Shown here: piece after piece, positions 14,168-21,914 of the stretch
Position numbering within the stretch: position 1 is the first letter of the stretch
How the letters are laid out: each line of letters begins with the position of its first letter
Origin: an uncultured Clostridia bacterium
GTDB taxonomy: Bacteria > Bacillota > Clostridia > Lachnospirales > Anaerotignaceae
DNA length: 22,617 nucleotides
NCBI GenBank assembly: GCA_937919015.1
Contig: CALFPN010000130.1
Location: 1-22,617 of the forward strand
Direction of reading: 5' to 3'
The notes under the pieces: model-generated
What the model was told of the DNA's origin: nothing
Database searches by the model: none
What the model saw: only the letters and a program-made list of their open reading frames with translations
Made by a program: the position numbers and the translations under genes

Positions 14168-14905
14168 TTATTCCGCCATAATTTCCGCTGCCATAGCCGC
14201 CAGTTCCTCTTCGCCCAAGCCGCAATCCGCAGCAGTCAGAGAATAATACACGCCATCTTCTTCCCAGCTATAGTTTTCCATCACGTTCCATTCTTCTTCC
14301 GCTGTGCCGTAGGAAATATAAATCTCCCCTGCATCCTCCATGGCCTTGTATTCCTCTGTCAGGGCATCTTCATTGGGCAGAAACAGGAAGGTATCTTTAC
14401 TGTAACCCTTGGTCGTTTCCACACCGGCATCGGCATAAGGGCTGCCGCCATCAATCAGCAGCGTCACTTCATTGCCTTCTTGATCTGCGTAGGAAACCGT
14501 CAGGGTTTTATATTTTTTCCCAACAGGGTTGCCGTCTTCATCCTGTCCCTGGGTTTCACCCGTGCCGCCCCGCTGGAAAGTCATACCATTTTCAAAGGTT
14601 TCCACAAATTTTGCATCGAATCCAAGTTTTTTCTCCGCTTTTTCCAGTCCTGCAAAAGTTCCGATGTCGGGTGAGCTGCTGGATACCACGCTGCCCAACT
14701 GACCTGCCGCATAACAGGTCACACTTAATGCACAGATTACCGCCGCTGCTGCCGCCATTTTTTTCATGTTATATTTCATTAAACCATTCTCCTTTCTTCT
14801 CTCATCCGCTTCTGTTCGGATCTTTTTCAGCAGGTCATCGGAAGGTTCCACGTCCCGTACCTTTTCCGCCAAGGCCTGCCGTATCAACATATCAAAATCT
14901 TTCAT
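14168..14905 (-). CDS. Putative membrane-anchored anti-sigma factor
   Basis: 245 residues. The N-terminal ~45 residues are charged and helical (MLIRQALAEKVRDVEPSDDLL), as in anti-sigma domains of clostridial ECF systems. One membrane segment follows at about 49-67 (MAAAAAVICALSVTCYAAG). The remaining ~175 residues would be outside the cell, are acidic, and have no motif that I recognise. The start at 14905 overlaps the end of the sigma factor gene by 14 nt, and GGGGGAAGTG precedes it, so the two proteins are made together. By analogy it holds the ECF sigma at the membrane until an envelope signal releases it; the signal is unknown. The anti-sigma role rests on context and topology. Confidence 0.65.
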   Translation of the reverse strand: MKDFDMLIRQALAEKVRDVEPSDDLLKKIRTEADERRKENGLMKYNMKKMAAAAAVICALSVTCYAAGQLGSVVSSSSPDIGTFAGLEKAEKKLGFDAKFVETFENGMTFQRGGTGETQGQDEDGNPVGKKYKTLTVSYADQEGNEVTLLIDGGSPYADAGVETTKGYSKDTFLFLPNEDALTEEYKAMEDAGEIYISYGTAEEEWNVMENYSWEEDGVYYSLTAADCGLGEEELAAMAAEIMAE

Positions 14906-15449
14906 AAATCACTTCCCCCTTCTGCCGTTCCGCCTCCAAAGCCCGTTTCAGCCGCCTTCTGGCCGCAAAAAGCCTTGTTTTCACTGTGCCCTCCAATGCG
15001 CCTGTAGCCTGAGCGATTTCTTTGATGGAAAGGTCATTGAAATAATAGAGGATCACAGTGGTGCGCTGTTTTCTGCCCAGCCCTTCCAGTGCCTGATAGA
15101 GCGTTTCATAGGCAGCTTCGGTTTCACTGGGATAGGTATCCTCTGCCGCGGGCAGCACCTGTTCCAAGGCTTCACTCCAATCTACAGCAGGCAGTTTCTC
15201 CCCCATCCCTTTCCACGCGCAGCGGGTCAGGGTACGAAAAAACCACGGGCGGAAGCGGGAGGGCTCCCGCAGCTCTTTGATATGCAAAAGACAAAGCACA
15301 AAGGCTTCCTGGGCCACATCCTCCGCCAGAGCTGCATCTCCGGTAATCAGGGCAGCGGTGCGCACGGCCTGCTTCTGATAGATGGCAAACAGTTCATCAA
15401 AGGCCCCTTCATCCCCTGTCTGCAGGCGTCTGACCAATACTTCTTCCAT
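14892..15449 (-). CDS. ECF-type RNA polymerase sigma factor
   Basis: 185 residues, typical of ECF sigma factors. Region 2 spans about residues 10-75, including DELFAIYQKQAVRTAALITGD and AEDVAQEAFV. Region 4 spans about 125-175 with the helix-turn-helix LSIKEIAQATGALEGTVKTRLFAARRRLK. There is no region 3, which is diagnostic of the ECF class. The start at 15449 follows AAAGGAGG. Its gene overlaps the membrane protein gene that should encode its anti-sigma factor. I could not assign an ECF subgroup. A GAACCTT motif 60 nt upstream resembles an ECF -35 box, which would mean autoregulation, but no clear -10 follows. Confidence 0.9.
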   Translation of the reverse strand: MEEVLVRRLQTGDEGAFDELFAIYQKQAVRTAALITGDAALAEDVAQEAFVLCLLHIKELREPSRFRPWFFRTLTRCAWKGMGEKLPAVDWSEALEQVLPAAEDTYPSETEAAYETLYQALEGLGRKQRTTVILYYFNDLSIKEIAQATGALEGTVKTRLFAARRRLKRALEAERQKGEVIYERF

Positions 15450-15534
15450 GGGCAGGCCTCCTTTCTTTTTTGATGTACATCTGCCTATAAGAGAGAAAAA
15501 AGATGTCTAAGGTTCTATGGTTTCTTATTTTCTT

Positions 15535-15575
15535 GCAAAAAAATTCGGAGAAAGTGTTTTCACACTCTCCCCGAA
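15535..15575 (-). terminator. Terminator of the smc-ftsY-SUFU operon
   Basis: A 14-bp stem on the minus strand, TTCGGGGAGAGTGT/ACACTTTCTCCGAA with two G-U pairs and a GAAA loop, followed by TTTTTTTG. It begins 9 nt after the stop codon. Confidence 0.9.
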
Positions 15576-15584
15576 ATATGATTT

Positions 15585-16310
15585 TTATTCCGTTTTGCAA
15601 ACATTGGGTCTGTCCGGAAATACGATCATCCCGAAGCCATTCAGTGCCGCCAATTTCTGCAGCAAAGCTTCTGTGCCCGCTTCCTTCTGATATTCCATTT
15701 CCTCTTTATACAGAGGAATCACACAATACATATTGATCTGTGTACCGTCTTCCGTGCGGAACATGCTGATATTTTCCTGCAAAGCCCCCAGCATAGCGCC
15801 GCAGAGTTTTGTGCTGTCATCATAGGGCACAAAATCCGCAGAGTTGGGCAAAGTGTGGCCCCAGCCCAGCCATGTTTTGAATTCATGGGGGAAACGAGCC
15901 AGATATTTTGTCAGTTTCACAGGCCACCAGAGGTGGTCGGGAACGTCCTTATCTGTTTCATACCCCGTCAGGATATCCCATTCCGCAGGCAGGAACAGCA
16001 GCAGTTCTGCCCGTTCCAGATCTTTATACTGGGGCAGGAATTCCTGAGGCAGATGCATGGGCATGGCACTCATACCTGTGGTATAAATAACGTGGAAATC
16101 CTTTTTTGTGGGTGCTTTCATGACAAAAACACTCACACTCAGGAATTCAGAATCAATCTCGCGGTATACCCTTGTTTCTCTTTTCGGAAACAGGGCTTCC
16201 ATGTGCTGACAGATTTCCTGTTCGTAGGGCGTAACCGCTGCAGGTCTGCGCTCTGTTCTTTCTTCCAGTTCACCGTATTCGTATACGGAGCTTTTGCTTT
16301 CTTCGGACAT
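15585..16310 (-). CDS. Suppressor-of-fused (SUFU) domain protein
   Basis: 241 residues, cytoplasmic. The bacterial SUFU domain covers about residues 45-235. The clearest family segments are LLFLPAEWDI and, further on, WWPVKLTKYLARFPHEFKTW leading into LGWGHT. The eukaryotic SUFU protein binds transcription factors of the Hedgehog pathway, but bacterial versions have no established role and often accompany immunity or toxin loci. No such genes are beside it here. It follows ftsY by 3 nt and its ribosome site GGAGG lies over the ftsY stop codon, so it is translationally coupled and the last gene of the operon. Confidence 0.85.
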   Translation of the reverse strand: MSEESKSSVYEYGELEERTERRPAAVTPYEQEICQHMEALFPKRETRVYREIDSEFLSVSVFVMKAPTKKDFHVIYTTGMSAMPMHLPQEFLPQYKDLERAELLLFLPAEWDILTGYETDKDVPDHLWWPVKLTKYLARFPHEFKTWLGWGHTLPNSADFVPYDDSTKLCGAMLGALQENISMFRTEDGTQINMYCVIPLYKEEMEYQKEAGTEALLQKLAALNGFGMIVFPDRPNVCKTE

Positions 16311-16313
16311 TTT

Positions 16314-17720
16314 TTACGCCTCCTTGCCAAACAATGCACCGGCAAATTCCGCCGCATCGAATTTCTGCAGGTCATGGATGCCTTCACCCACGCCGATATA
16401 ACGGACGGGAATCTGTAATTCACTTTTGATGGCAACCACGATACCACCCTTGGCTGTGCCGTCCAGTTTTGTCAGAACAATACCTGTGATATCGGCTACT
16501 TCTTTGAACAATTTCGCCTGCTGCAGGGCATTCTGGCCTGTGGTTGCATCCAGTACCAGATAGACTTCCTTATGGGCAGCGGGATATTCTCTTTCGATGA
16601 CGCGGGCGATCTTTTTCAGTTCTTCCATTAGATTTTTCTTGTTATGCAGACGACCTGCCGTGTCGCAGATCAGAAGGTCTGCGTTCTGTTTTCTTGCTTC
16701 ATGGACTGCATCGAACACAACGGCCGCGGGGTCGGAATTTTCCGCCTGCTTGATAACAGGCACATTGTTTCTTTCGCCCCAGATCTCCAGCTGGTCGATG
16801 GCTGCCGCACGGAAGGTATCCGCCGCCGCCAGCATGACGGATTTCCCTTCTTCCTTATAGTTATGGGCCAGTTTACCGATGGTTGTTGTTTTACCGACAC
16901 CGTTTACACCAATGACCAGCAGCACGGAAGGAGAAGGCAGGCTTTCTTCTTCCTCTGCGCCTTCCTCCAGAATGGCTGTGATTTCATCAATCAGCATATC
17001 TTTAATGACAGAAGGTTCTGTGGCATGCTCCCTTTTTACGCGTTTGCGCAGGTTTTCCACGATATCCATGGTGGTCTGTACGCCCAGATCGGCCATAATG
17101 AGAGCTTCTTCCAATTCTTCAAACAAGTCTTCATCGATTTTTGTGAAGGCACCCAGAACACCGTCTACACCGCCCAGAATATTCTTTCTGGTCTTATCCA
17201 GACCTGCTTTCAGTTTTGCAAAAAAACCAATTTTTGCAGGTTTTTCTTCTTCCTGTGCTTCTTCTGCAGGTGCTGCTTCTTCCGTTACTTCTTCCGCAGG
17301 TGTTTCTTCCTCTTCCTGTTCCTCTGTCAGTTCTTCCGCCACTTCTTCTGCCAGCGCATCCAGAAATGCCAGTGCATCTTCGTCATTATCCGCTGTGAAA
17401 ACTGCCCCGTCTTCCAGAGAAACGATGACTTCATCTTCCGCCAGAGGTTTTTCTGCCAGAATTTCGCCTGCCATGTCTGTCAGTTCCTCCAGAACGGCTT
17501 CCGCTTCGTCCTCGTTTTCCGCTGTCAGCAGTTCTTCTCCGTCTTCATCCACAAATTCGATTTCGATCTCGGATTCTGCTTCCAGTTCTTCTGCGGAAAA
17601 TTCTTCTGTTTCCACATCGGTTTCCACTTCCACACCATCAATTTCCACAACGCCTTCCCGCTGTTCTTCCACGGGTGTTTCTTCTGTTGGTTTCTTTTTG
17701 AAAAAATCAAATAATCCCAT
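16314..17720 (-). CDS. ftsY: Signal recognition particle receptor FtsY
   Basis: 468 residues. FtsY is the membrane-associated SRP receptor; with Ffh it forms a GTPase pair that delivers ribosomes making membrane proteins to SecYEG. The N-terminal ~160 residues are a long, highly acidic A domain, nearly all Glu, Asp, Ala and Val, preceded by the membrane-contact helix MGLFDFFKKK. The N domain follows at ~163-255. The G domain has P-loop GVNGVGKT (271-278), DTFRAAA (301-307), DTAGR (353-357) and TKLD (417-420). All GTPase motifs are intact. Long acidic A domains are unusual in Gram-positives, which often have short ones. It is 23 nt downstream of smc. Confidence 0.95.
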   Translation of the reverse strand: MGLFDFFKKKPTEETPVEEQREGVVEIDGVEVETDVETEEFSAEELEAESEIEIEFVDEDGEELLTAENEDEAEAVLEELTDMAGEILAEKPLAEDEVIVSLEDGAVFTADNDEDALAFLDALAEEVAEELTEEQEEEETPAEEVTEEAAPAEEAQEEEKPAKIGFFAKLKAGLDKTRKNILGGVDGVLGAFTKIDEDLFEELEEALIMADLGVQTTMDIVENLRKRVKREHATEPSVIKDMLIDEITAILEEGAEEEESLPSPSVLLVIGVNGVGKTTTIGKLAHNYKEEGKSVMLAAADTFRAAAIDQLEIWGERNNVPVIKQAENSDPAAVVFDAVHEARKQNADLLICDTAGRLHNKKNLMEELKKIARVIEREYPAAHKEVYLVLDATTGQNALQQAKLFKEVADITGIVLTKLDGTAKGGIVVAIKSELQIPVRYIGVGEGIHDLQKFDAAEFAGALFGKEA

Positions 17721-17743
17721 TTTTTCAATCTCCTTTTTAAAAC

Positions 17744-20731
17744 TTATGCTGTGATACTCTGTTCCGCTTCAGAAAAGCTCACAGAGATCAATTTAGAAAT
17801 CCCTTTTTCCTGCATCGTTACGCCATAGAGCACATCTGCATGCTCCATGGTGCCCTTTCTGTGGGTGATGACGATAAACTGTGTCTCCTCCGCAAACTGC
17901 TTCAGATAACGAGCATAGCGGCTGACGTTGGCATCATCCAGTGCCGCCTCAATTTCGTCCAGAATACAGAAGGGAGAAGGTTTCATCTTCAGGATGGAGA
18001 ACAGGATGGCAATAGCCGTCAATGCCCTCTCGCCGCCGGATAAGAGCTGCATGTTCTGCAGGTTCTTACCGGGAGGCTGTGCCACGATCTCAATGGGAGA
18101 TTCCAGCACATGTTCCGCATCCGTCAGTTTCAGATAGGCCTTGCCGCCGCCGAACATTTCCCGGAACACCTGAGAGAAGTTTTCGGAAATGACCTTAAAC
18201 TGTTCTCTGAACTGTTTTTCCATCAACTGGGACAGTTCCTCGATGATCTGGCGCAGTTTTTCCTCCGCCGCCAGAATATCTTCTCTCTGGGCGGACAGGA
18301 ATTCATAGCGTTCCTTCACTTCCTGATACTGTTCAATGGCTCCGACATTGACATTACCCAAATCACGAATCCTGTTTTTCCATTCCCTTACGGGGCGTTT
18401 TTCCATATCCTCAGGTATGTGGGACATATATTCCTGGGCCATGCGGAGGGTCATTTCGTATTCCTCCCACATCTGGGTCGTGATCCGCTGTTTTTCTTCC
18501 TCCAGCTTTTCCTTTTTTGCAGAAATACGGAAGCGTTCATTTTCCAACTTGCCTGCCGTTTCTTTCCATTCGGCTGCTGCTTCTTCCGCTTTTGCCGCTG
18601 CTTCTGTGGTCCGGGTCTTTTCTGCCGCCGTTTCGTTCAGGCTGTTCTGCAGGGCTTCTGCCTGTTTGGAAAGGGCCTCCGCTTTCTGTTTCAGGTCTTC
18701 CTGCTGTTCCTGTCTCAAATCGGTATTCTTTTCATAGAAGGCTGCCTGCTCGGCTGCTTTTTTCTGTTCTTTTTCCAGTTCTGCTGCTTCTTCCTTCAGC
18801 CGCAACAGGGTTTCCTCCATGCTGTAAACACTTTGTCCCGCGGAGGAAAGGTCGATTTTCTTCTGGGTGATCTCCGTCATCAAGGCATCCCGTTCTTCCT
18901 TTTCGCCGCTCAGGCTGCTCTGGAAGGCTTCCAGCTGCTCACTGGCAAACTGCATGGCCTTCTGGGAATCCGCTTCCGCTTTGCGGAATCTTTGGATTTC
19001 CCCCTCTGCAGCATCCAGCTGTTCTGTCAGCTGTGTTTCCTCCAATTTTAGCAAAGAAAGTTTTTCTTCTGCTTCTTTCCTGTCTGCAAGGGTCTTTTCC
19101 TTTTCGCCGCTGCCGCCGCTTAAGGTGACCATAACCTTCTGCAGCTCCATTTTTTTATCAACGGTTTCCGCTTCAATCTCCTGCAGATCATCATTGGCCA
19201 AAAGCAGTCTTTCCCGCAGCATAGATGCTTCATCCGTTGCCGCCTGCAATGCTTCCCGCAGATTGCGGATCTCTCTGCTTCTGCCGAATACATGCAGGGC
19301 CTTTTTCTGGGCAGAACCGCCGGTCATGGAGCCGCCGGGGTTCAGGATATCCCCCTCCAAAGTGACCAGCTTATACTGATGGCGATATTTTTTCGCCAGC
19401 TGTACCGCTTTATCCAGATTTTCCACCACAATGATCCGTCCCAGAAGGTTCAGGGCAATCTGACGGAATTTTTCATCAAAAGTCACCAGATCATAGGCTG
19501 TGCCAATGACGCCAATCTCTGCCATGATGGCATTTTTCCCTTCCAAAGGTCTGCCCTTGATGGCTGTGACAGGCAGGAAGGTTGCGCGGCCAAGGTTATT
19601 CCGTTTCAGATATTGGATGGCCTCCTTGGCGTCTTCCTCCGTTTCTGTGACAACGTTCTGCAGCGCGCCGCCCAATGCCGCTTCAATGGCCGTTTCATAT
19701 TCTTCTTCCACCTTCAAAAGCTGACCGACTGCACCACAGATCCCTCTTTCTGCTGCATCCTGCAAATTCAGCAGACTTTTTACACTGTTATAAAAGCCTT
19801 CATGCTCTTTTTCCATTTCCATCAGGAGAGACAAACGGGAACGGGTCTCGGAAATACGCTTTTCCTGACGGGAAAGGCTGGTTTCCGCCCGCTGTTTCTG
19901 TTCCACCGCGTGACCTCTGTCATGCTCCAGCGCATCCAGCTCCTGTTCCAGATAACGGATATGCTCTCTGCGATCGTTTTCCTGTTTTTCCAACGCCTGC
20001 AGATGCACGGTAAACTGATGCAGTCTGCTTTCGGTATATTCCTTTTCCGTCAGCAGCTGTTCTTTTCTGGCAAGGAACTGCCCCTTCATGGCTTCGCGCT
20101 TGGAAATCTCACCCTTGGCTTCCGTGCCGATCCGGATCTGTTCAAAGATCTCATCTTTAAAAGATTCCGCCTTGCTTTCATCCTGTGTCAGGGCTGTGCT
20201 CAGGGATGCATAGCTTTCTTCCAGTGCGTCCAATACATTCTGCTGACGATCCATTTCCAGCTTCAGGGCATTTCTTTTGCTCTCACAAGTAGATTGCTCG
20301 GCTGCGTTTTCCTGCTGCTTGCGGGATTTTTCCGCTATTTCTTCCCGAATACGGCTGATATTTGCCGCATCATTGGCTTGCTGTTCCTCCCGCAGGCGAA
20401 TTTCCCCTTCGGTCTTTTCCATTTCTGCCCGCAGCTCTGTCATCTCGTCATTCTGCCGCTGCAAAAGGGCATCCAATTCCTCTGCTTTTTCTCTCAGAGA
20501 AAGAGCCTCTTCCTTTTCGGCATTGCTTTTTGCCATACTGTCCGCCATCTGTTCCTTGGCAGCGACCTCGTCCTGCTCCAGTTTTTCCAGCTGACGGTAA
20601 ATCGTAGCCATGCCGACCGGATGGCCGGCTTCACGCAGGTCAGCAGCCAGATCTGTAGCGGTAAGAGCCTCGTCAGGACGCTGTTCCAGACAGCGCAGAA
20701 CAGCCTGCTGTTGTTTCGTGGTGTATACCAT
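17744..20731 (-). CDS. smc: SMC chromosome-condensation ATPase, N-terminally truncated, fused in frame to a Fur-family N-terminus
   Basis: 995 residues in one open frame but of two origins. Residues ~55-995 are SMC: coiled coil, hinge at about 328-475 (GICGAVGQLLKVEEEYETAI, then GDILNPGGSMTGG), return coiled coil, and the C-terminal ATPase half with signature LSGGER (897-902), Walker B CILDE (about 922-926) and D-loop ALDDANV. Normal SMC is about 1190 residues and starts with a Walker A P-loop; here that head half and roughly 245 residues are missing, so the product could not bind ATP normally. Residues 1-54 are instead a Fur-type winged-helix start (YTTKQQQAVLRCLEQRPDEA, then GMATIYRQLEKLEQD). 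SMC is needed for chromosome segregation in most Firmicutes, which argues that the join is an assembly chimera or a very recent rearrangement. The usual upstream gene rnc is also absent. The downstream gene is ftsY, as expected. Confidence 0.85.
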   Translation of the reverse strand: MVYTTKQQQAVLRCLEQRPDEALTATDLAADLREAGHPVGMATIYRQLEKLEQDEVAAKEQMADSMAKSNAEKEEALSLREKAEELDALLQRQNDEMTELRAEMEKTEGEIRLREEQQANDAANISRIREEIAEKSRKQQENAAEQSTCESKRNALKLEMDRQQNVLDALEESYASLSTALTQDESKAESFKDEIFEQIRIGTEAKGEISKREAMKGQFLARKEQLLTEKEYTESRLHQFTVHLQALEKQENDRREHIRYLEQELDALEHDRGHAVEQKQRAETSLSRQEKRISETRSRLSLLMEMEKEHEGFYNSVKSLLNLQDAAERGICGAVGQLLKVEEEYETAIEAALGGALQNVVTETEEDAKEAIQYLKRNNLGRATFLPVTAIKGRPLEGKNAIMAEIGVIGTAYDLVTFDEKFRQIALNLLGRIIVVENLDKAVQLAKKYRHQYKLVTLEGDILNPGGSMTGGSAQKKALHVFGRSREIRNLREALQAATDEASMLRERLLLANDDLQEIEAETVDKKMELQKVMVTLSGGSGEKEKTLADRKEAEEKLSLLKLEETQLTEQLDAAEGEIQRFRKAEADSQKAMQFASEQLEAFQSSLSGEKEERDALMTEITQKKIDLSSAGQSVYSMEETLLRLKEEAAELEKEQKKAAEQAAFYEKNTDLRQEQQEDLKQKAEALSKQAEALQNSLNETAAEKTRTTEAAAKAEEAAAEWKETAGKLENERFRISAKKEKLEEEKQRITTQMWEEYEMTLRMAQEYMSHIPEDMEKRPVREWKNRIRDLGNVNVGAIEQYQEVKERYEFLSAQREDILAAEEKLRQIIEELSQLMEKQFREQFKVISENFSQVFREMFGGGKAYLKLTDAEHVLESPIEIVAQPPGKNLQNMQLLSGGERALTAIAILFSILKMKPSPFCILDEIEAALDDANVSRYARYLKQFAEETQFIVITHRKGTMEHADVLYGVTMQEKGISKLISVSFSEAEQSITA
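20570..20731 (-). pseudogene. 5' fragment of a Fur-family regulator gene
   Basis: The first 54 codons of a metal- or peroxide-sensing Fur-family repressor, cut off where the protein would normally continue as ...LEQ(D/E)G-L/V into the rest of the winged helix and the metal-binding dimer domain (a full protein is about 130-150 residues). The recognition-helix segment PVGMATIYRQLEKL is present. It keeps its promoter and a Fur box upstream. The rest of the gene is replaced by smc coding sequence. Fur, Zur and PerR cannot be distinguished from this part alone, but the upstream site is of the Fur type. Confidence 0.75.
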
Positions 20732-20750
20732 AGAGATACCTCTCGAAAAT

Positions 20751-20769
20751 GAAAATGAGAATCATTTTC
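20751..20769. promoter_or_regulatory. Fur box
   Basis: GAAAATGAGAATCATTTTC, a 19-bp site with perfect 8-bp arms, close to the classical GATAATGATAATCATTATC Fur box. It lies just downstream of the -10 box of the fur-fragment promoter, over the probable transcription start, so it is placed for repression. Confidence 0.75.
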
Positions 20770-20771
20770 GT

Positions 20772-20799
20772 ATTATAATGAGTTGCGAAAAAATGTCAA
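20772..20799 (-). promoter_or_regulatory. Promoter of the Fur-family fragment (now in front of smc')
   Basis: Minus strand TTGACA (20799-20794), 16-nt spacer, TATAAT (20777-20772); both hexamers are perfect. It transcribes toward the Fur-family start codon at 20731. Confidence 0.8.
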
Positions 20800-20839
20800 G
20801 AGCTGTTGCAAAAAACGACAGAATCATATAACATAAATG

Positions 20840-20856
20840 ATAATATGACATATTAT
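20840..20856. promoter_or_regulatory. Perfect 17-bp palindrome upstream of the nucleotidyltransferase
   Basis: ATAATATG-A-CATATTAT, an 8-1-8 inverted repeat 29 bp before the start codon. It is placed where it could be an operator over the promoter or leader. No clear promoter could be fixed: TTGCAA (20806-20811) with TAACAT at 17 nt is one weak choice. Confidence 0.4.
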
Positions 20857-20885
20857 GCGTATTCGCAAAAAACAGGAGAACTGAC

Positions 20886-21806
20886 ATGAAAGTATCCTTG
20901 GTCATCATGGCGGCCGGACTTGGCTCACGTTATGGTGGAAGCAAACAGATCGACGGCATCGGCCCCCACAATGAGATCCTGATGGAGTACGGCATCTACG
21001 ATGCGCTGAAGGCCGGTTTCAATAAAGTGGTGTTCATCATCAAGCCGGATATGGCAGACCTGATGGACCGCCTGTGCGGTGATTACCTGAGAGAGATGTC
21101 CACGCCGGCTGGAGAGCCTGTGGAAGTGGAGTATGTGTTTCAGGACTTTTCCTCTGTTCCGGATTTTTACCGGATCCCCGAGGGCCGTACAAAGCCGTTT
21201 GGCACGGTTCATGCCTTGCTGTGCGCAGCGGATGCCGTGAAGGAACCGTTCTGCGTCATCAATGCGGATGATTATTACGGTCTGGACGCCTATAAGACGA
21301 TCTATGGCGCCCTGCTGGAGCTGCCTGCTGAAGGTAAAGCCACGATGGTGGGTTATCTGCTGAAGAACACGGCCAGCCTGCACGGCACTGTTTCCCGCGG
21401 TGTCTGTTCTGTGGAGGGAGACAAGCTCTGTGCCGTGCACGAGACAAAGAAGATCCAGCTCTATGCGGATGGTTCTTTGAAGGATCTGGAACGGGACCGT
21501 GAGCTGGATCCTGAGAGTGTGGTTTCCATGAACTTCTGGGGCTTCATGCCTTCGATTTTCCCGGTTCTCAAGGAGTACTTCGATTACTTCCTGCGGGAAC
21601 TGGCAGGCGAGGATCTGAAAGCGGAGTGCTTGCTGCCTGTTATGGTAGACTATGAGATGAAGCAGGGAGCGCTGGAGGTTTCTGTGCTGCAGTCTCATGA
21701 CAAGTGGTTTGGCATGACTTATCAGGAGGACCGGATCGTTGTGGCCAAGGAACTGAAACTGCTTCACGAGGCAGGAAACTATCCGGAGAGCCTGCGGGAA
21801 AACTGA
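20886..21806 (+). CDS. Nucleotidyltransferase family protein (NTP-sugar transferase fold)
   Basis: 306 residues. The start MKVSLVIMAAGLGSRYGGSK carries the GxGxR-type nucleotide-binding signature of sugar-phosphate nucleotidyltransferases. VINADDYYG near residues 121-129 is the metal-binding Asp motif typical of this subgroup, and the central GYLLKNT and MNFWGFMPSIF segments also fit. It should join a sugar-1-phosphate to an NTP for cell-surface polysaccharide or a nucleotide-activated compound. The exact sugar or base is not readable. The start at 20886 follows AGGAGAA by 6-7 nt. It is divergent from the Fur fragment. Glu codons here are mostly GAG, whereas ftsY uses mostly GAA, which is mild support for a different origin from the left part of the window. 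Confidence 0.88.
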   Translation: MKVSLVIMAAGLGSRYGGSKQIDGIGPHNEILMEYGIYDALKAGFNKVVFIIKPDMADLMDRLCGDYLREMSTPAGEPVEVEYVFQDFSSVPDFYRIPEGRTKPFGTVHALLCAADAVKEPFCVINADDYYGLDAYKTIYGALLELPAEGKATMVGYLLKNTASLHGTVSRGVCSVEGDKLCAVHETKKIQLYADGSLKDLERDRELDPESVVSMNFWGFMPSIFPVLKEYFDYFLRELAGEDLKAECLLPVMVDYEMKQGALEVSVLQSHDKWFGMTYQEDRIVVAKELKLLHEAGNYPESLREN

Positions 21807-21815
21807 TACCGATTT

Positions 21816-21851
21816 GAAACCAATTTTTTCATAAATTGTTTCGACTTTTTT
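21816..21851 (+). terminator. Possible terminator after the nucleotidyltransferase
   Basis: AT-rich hairpin GAAACCAATTT, TTTCAT loop, AAATTGTTTC (one bulged C), followed by GACTTTTTTC. Plausible but weak. Confidence 0.4.
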
Positions 21852-21864
21852 CGGCGGCGCCCCC

Positions 21865-21870
21865 TATAAT
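21865..21870 (+). promoter_or_regulatory. Possible -10 box of the SGNH hydrolase gene
   Basis: Perfect TATAAT 45 nt before the GTG start. No good -35 is present at 17 nt; TTCGAC lies at 19 nt. Confidence 0.4.
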
Positions 21871-21914
21871 ATCAATATGAAGTAATACACAATTGGCCGG
21901 AGAAAGGATCCCAG

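Noticed and set aside
15487..15515. ECF-type autoregulatory promoter (GAACCTT) before the ECF sigma gene
   Set aside because: The -35-like motif is real but no ECF-like -10 (CGTC-type) lies at 15-17 nt, so I could not support a promoter.
20925..21767. Minus-strand frame opposite the nucleotidyltransferase
   Set aside because: Shadow frame without family features; the plus-strand product has clear nucleotidyltransferase motifs.
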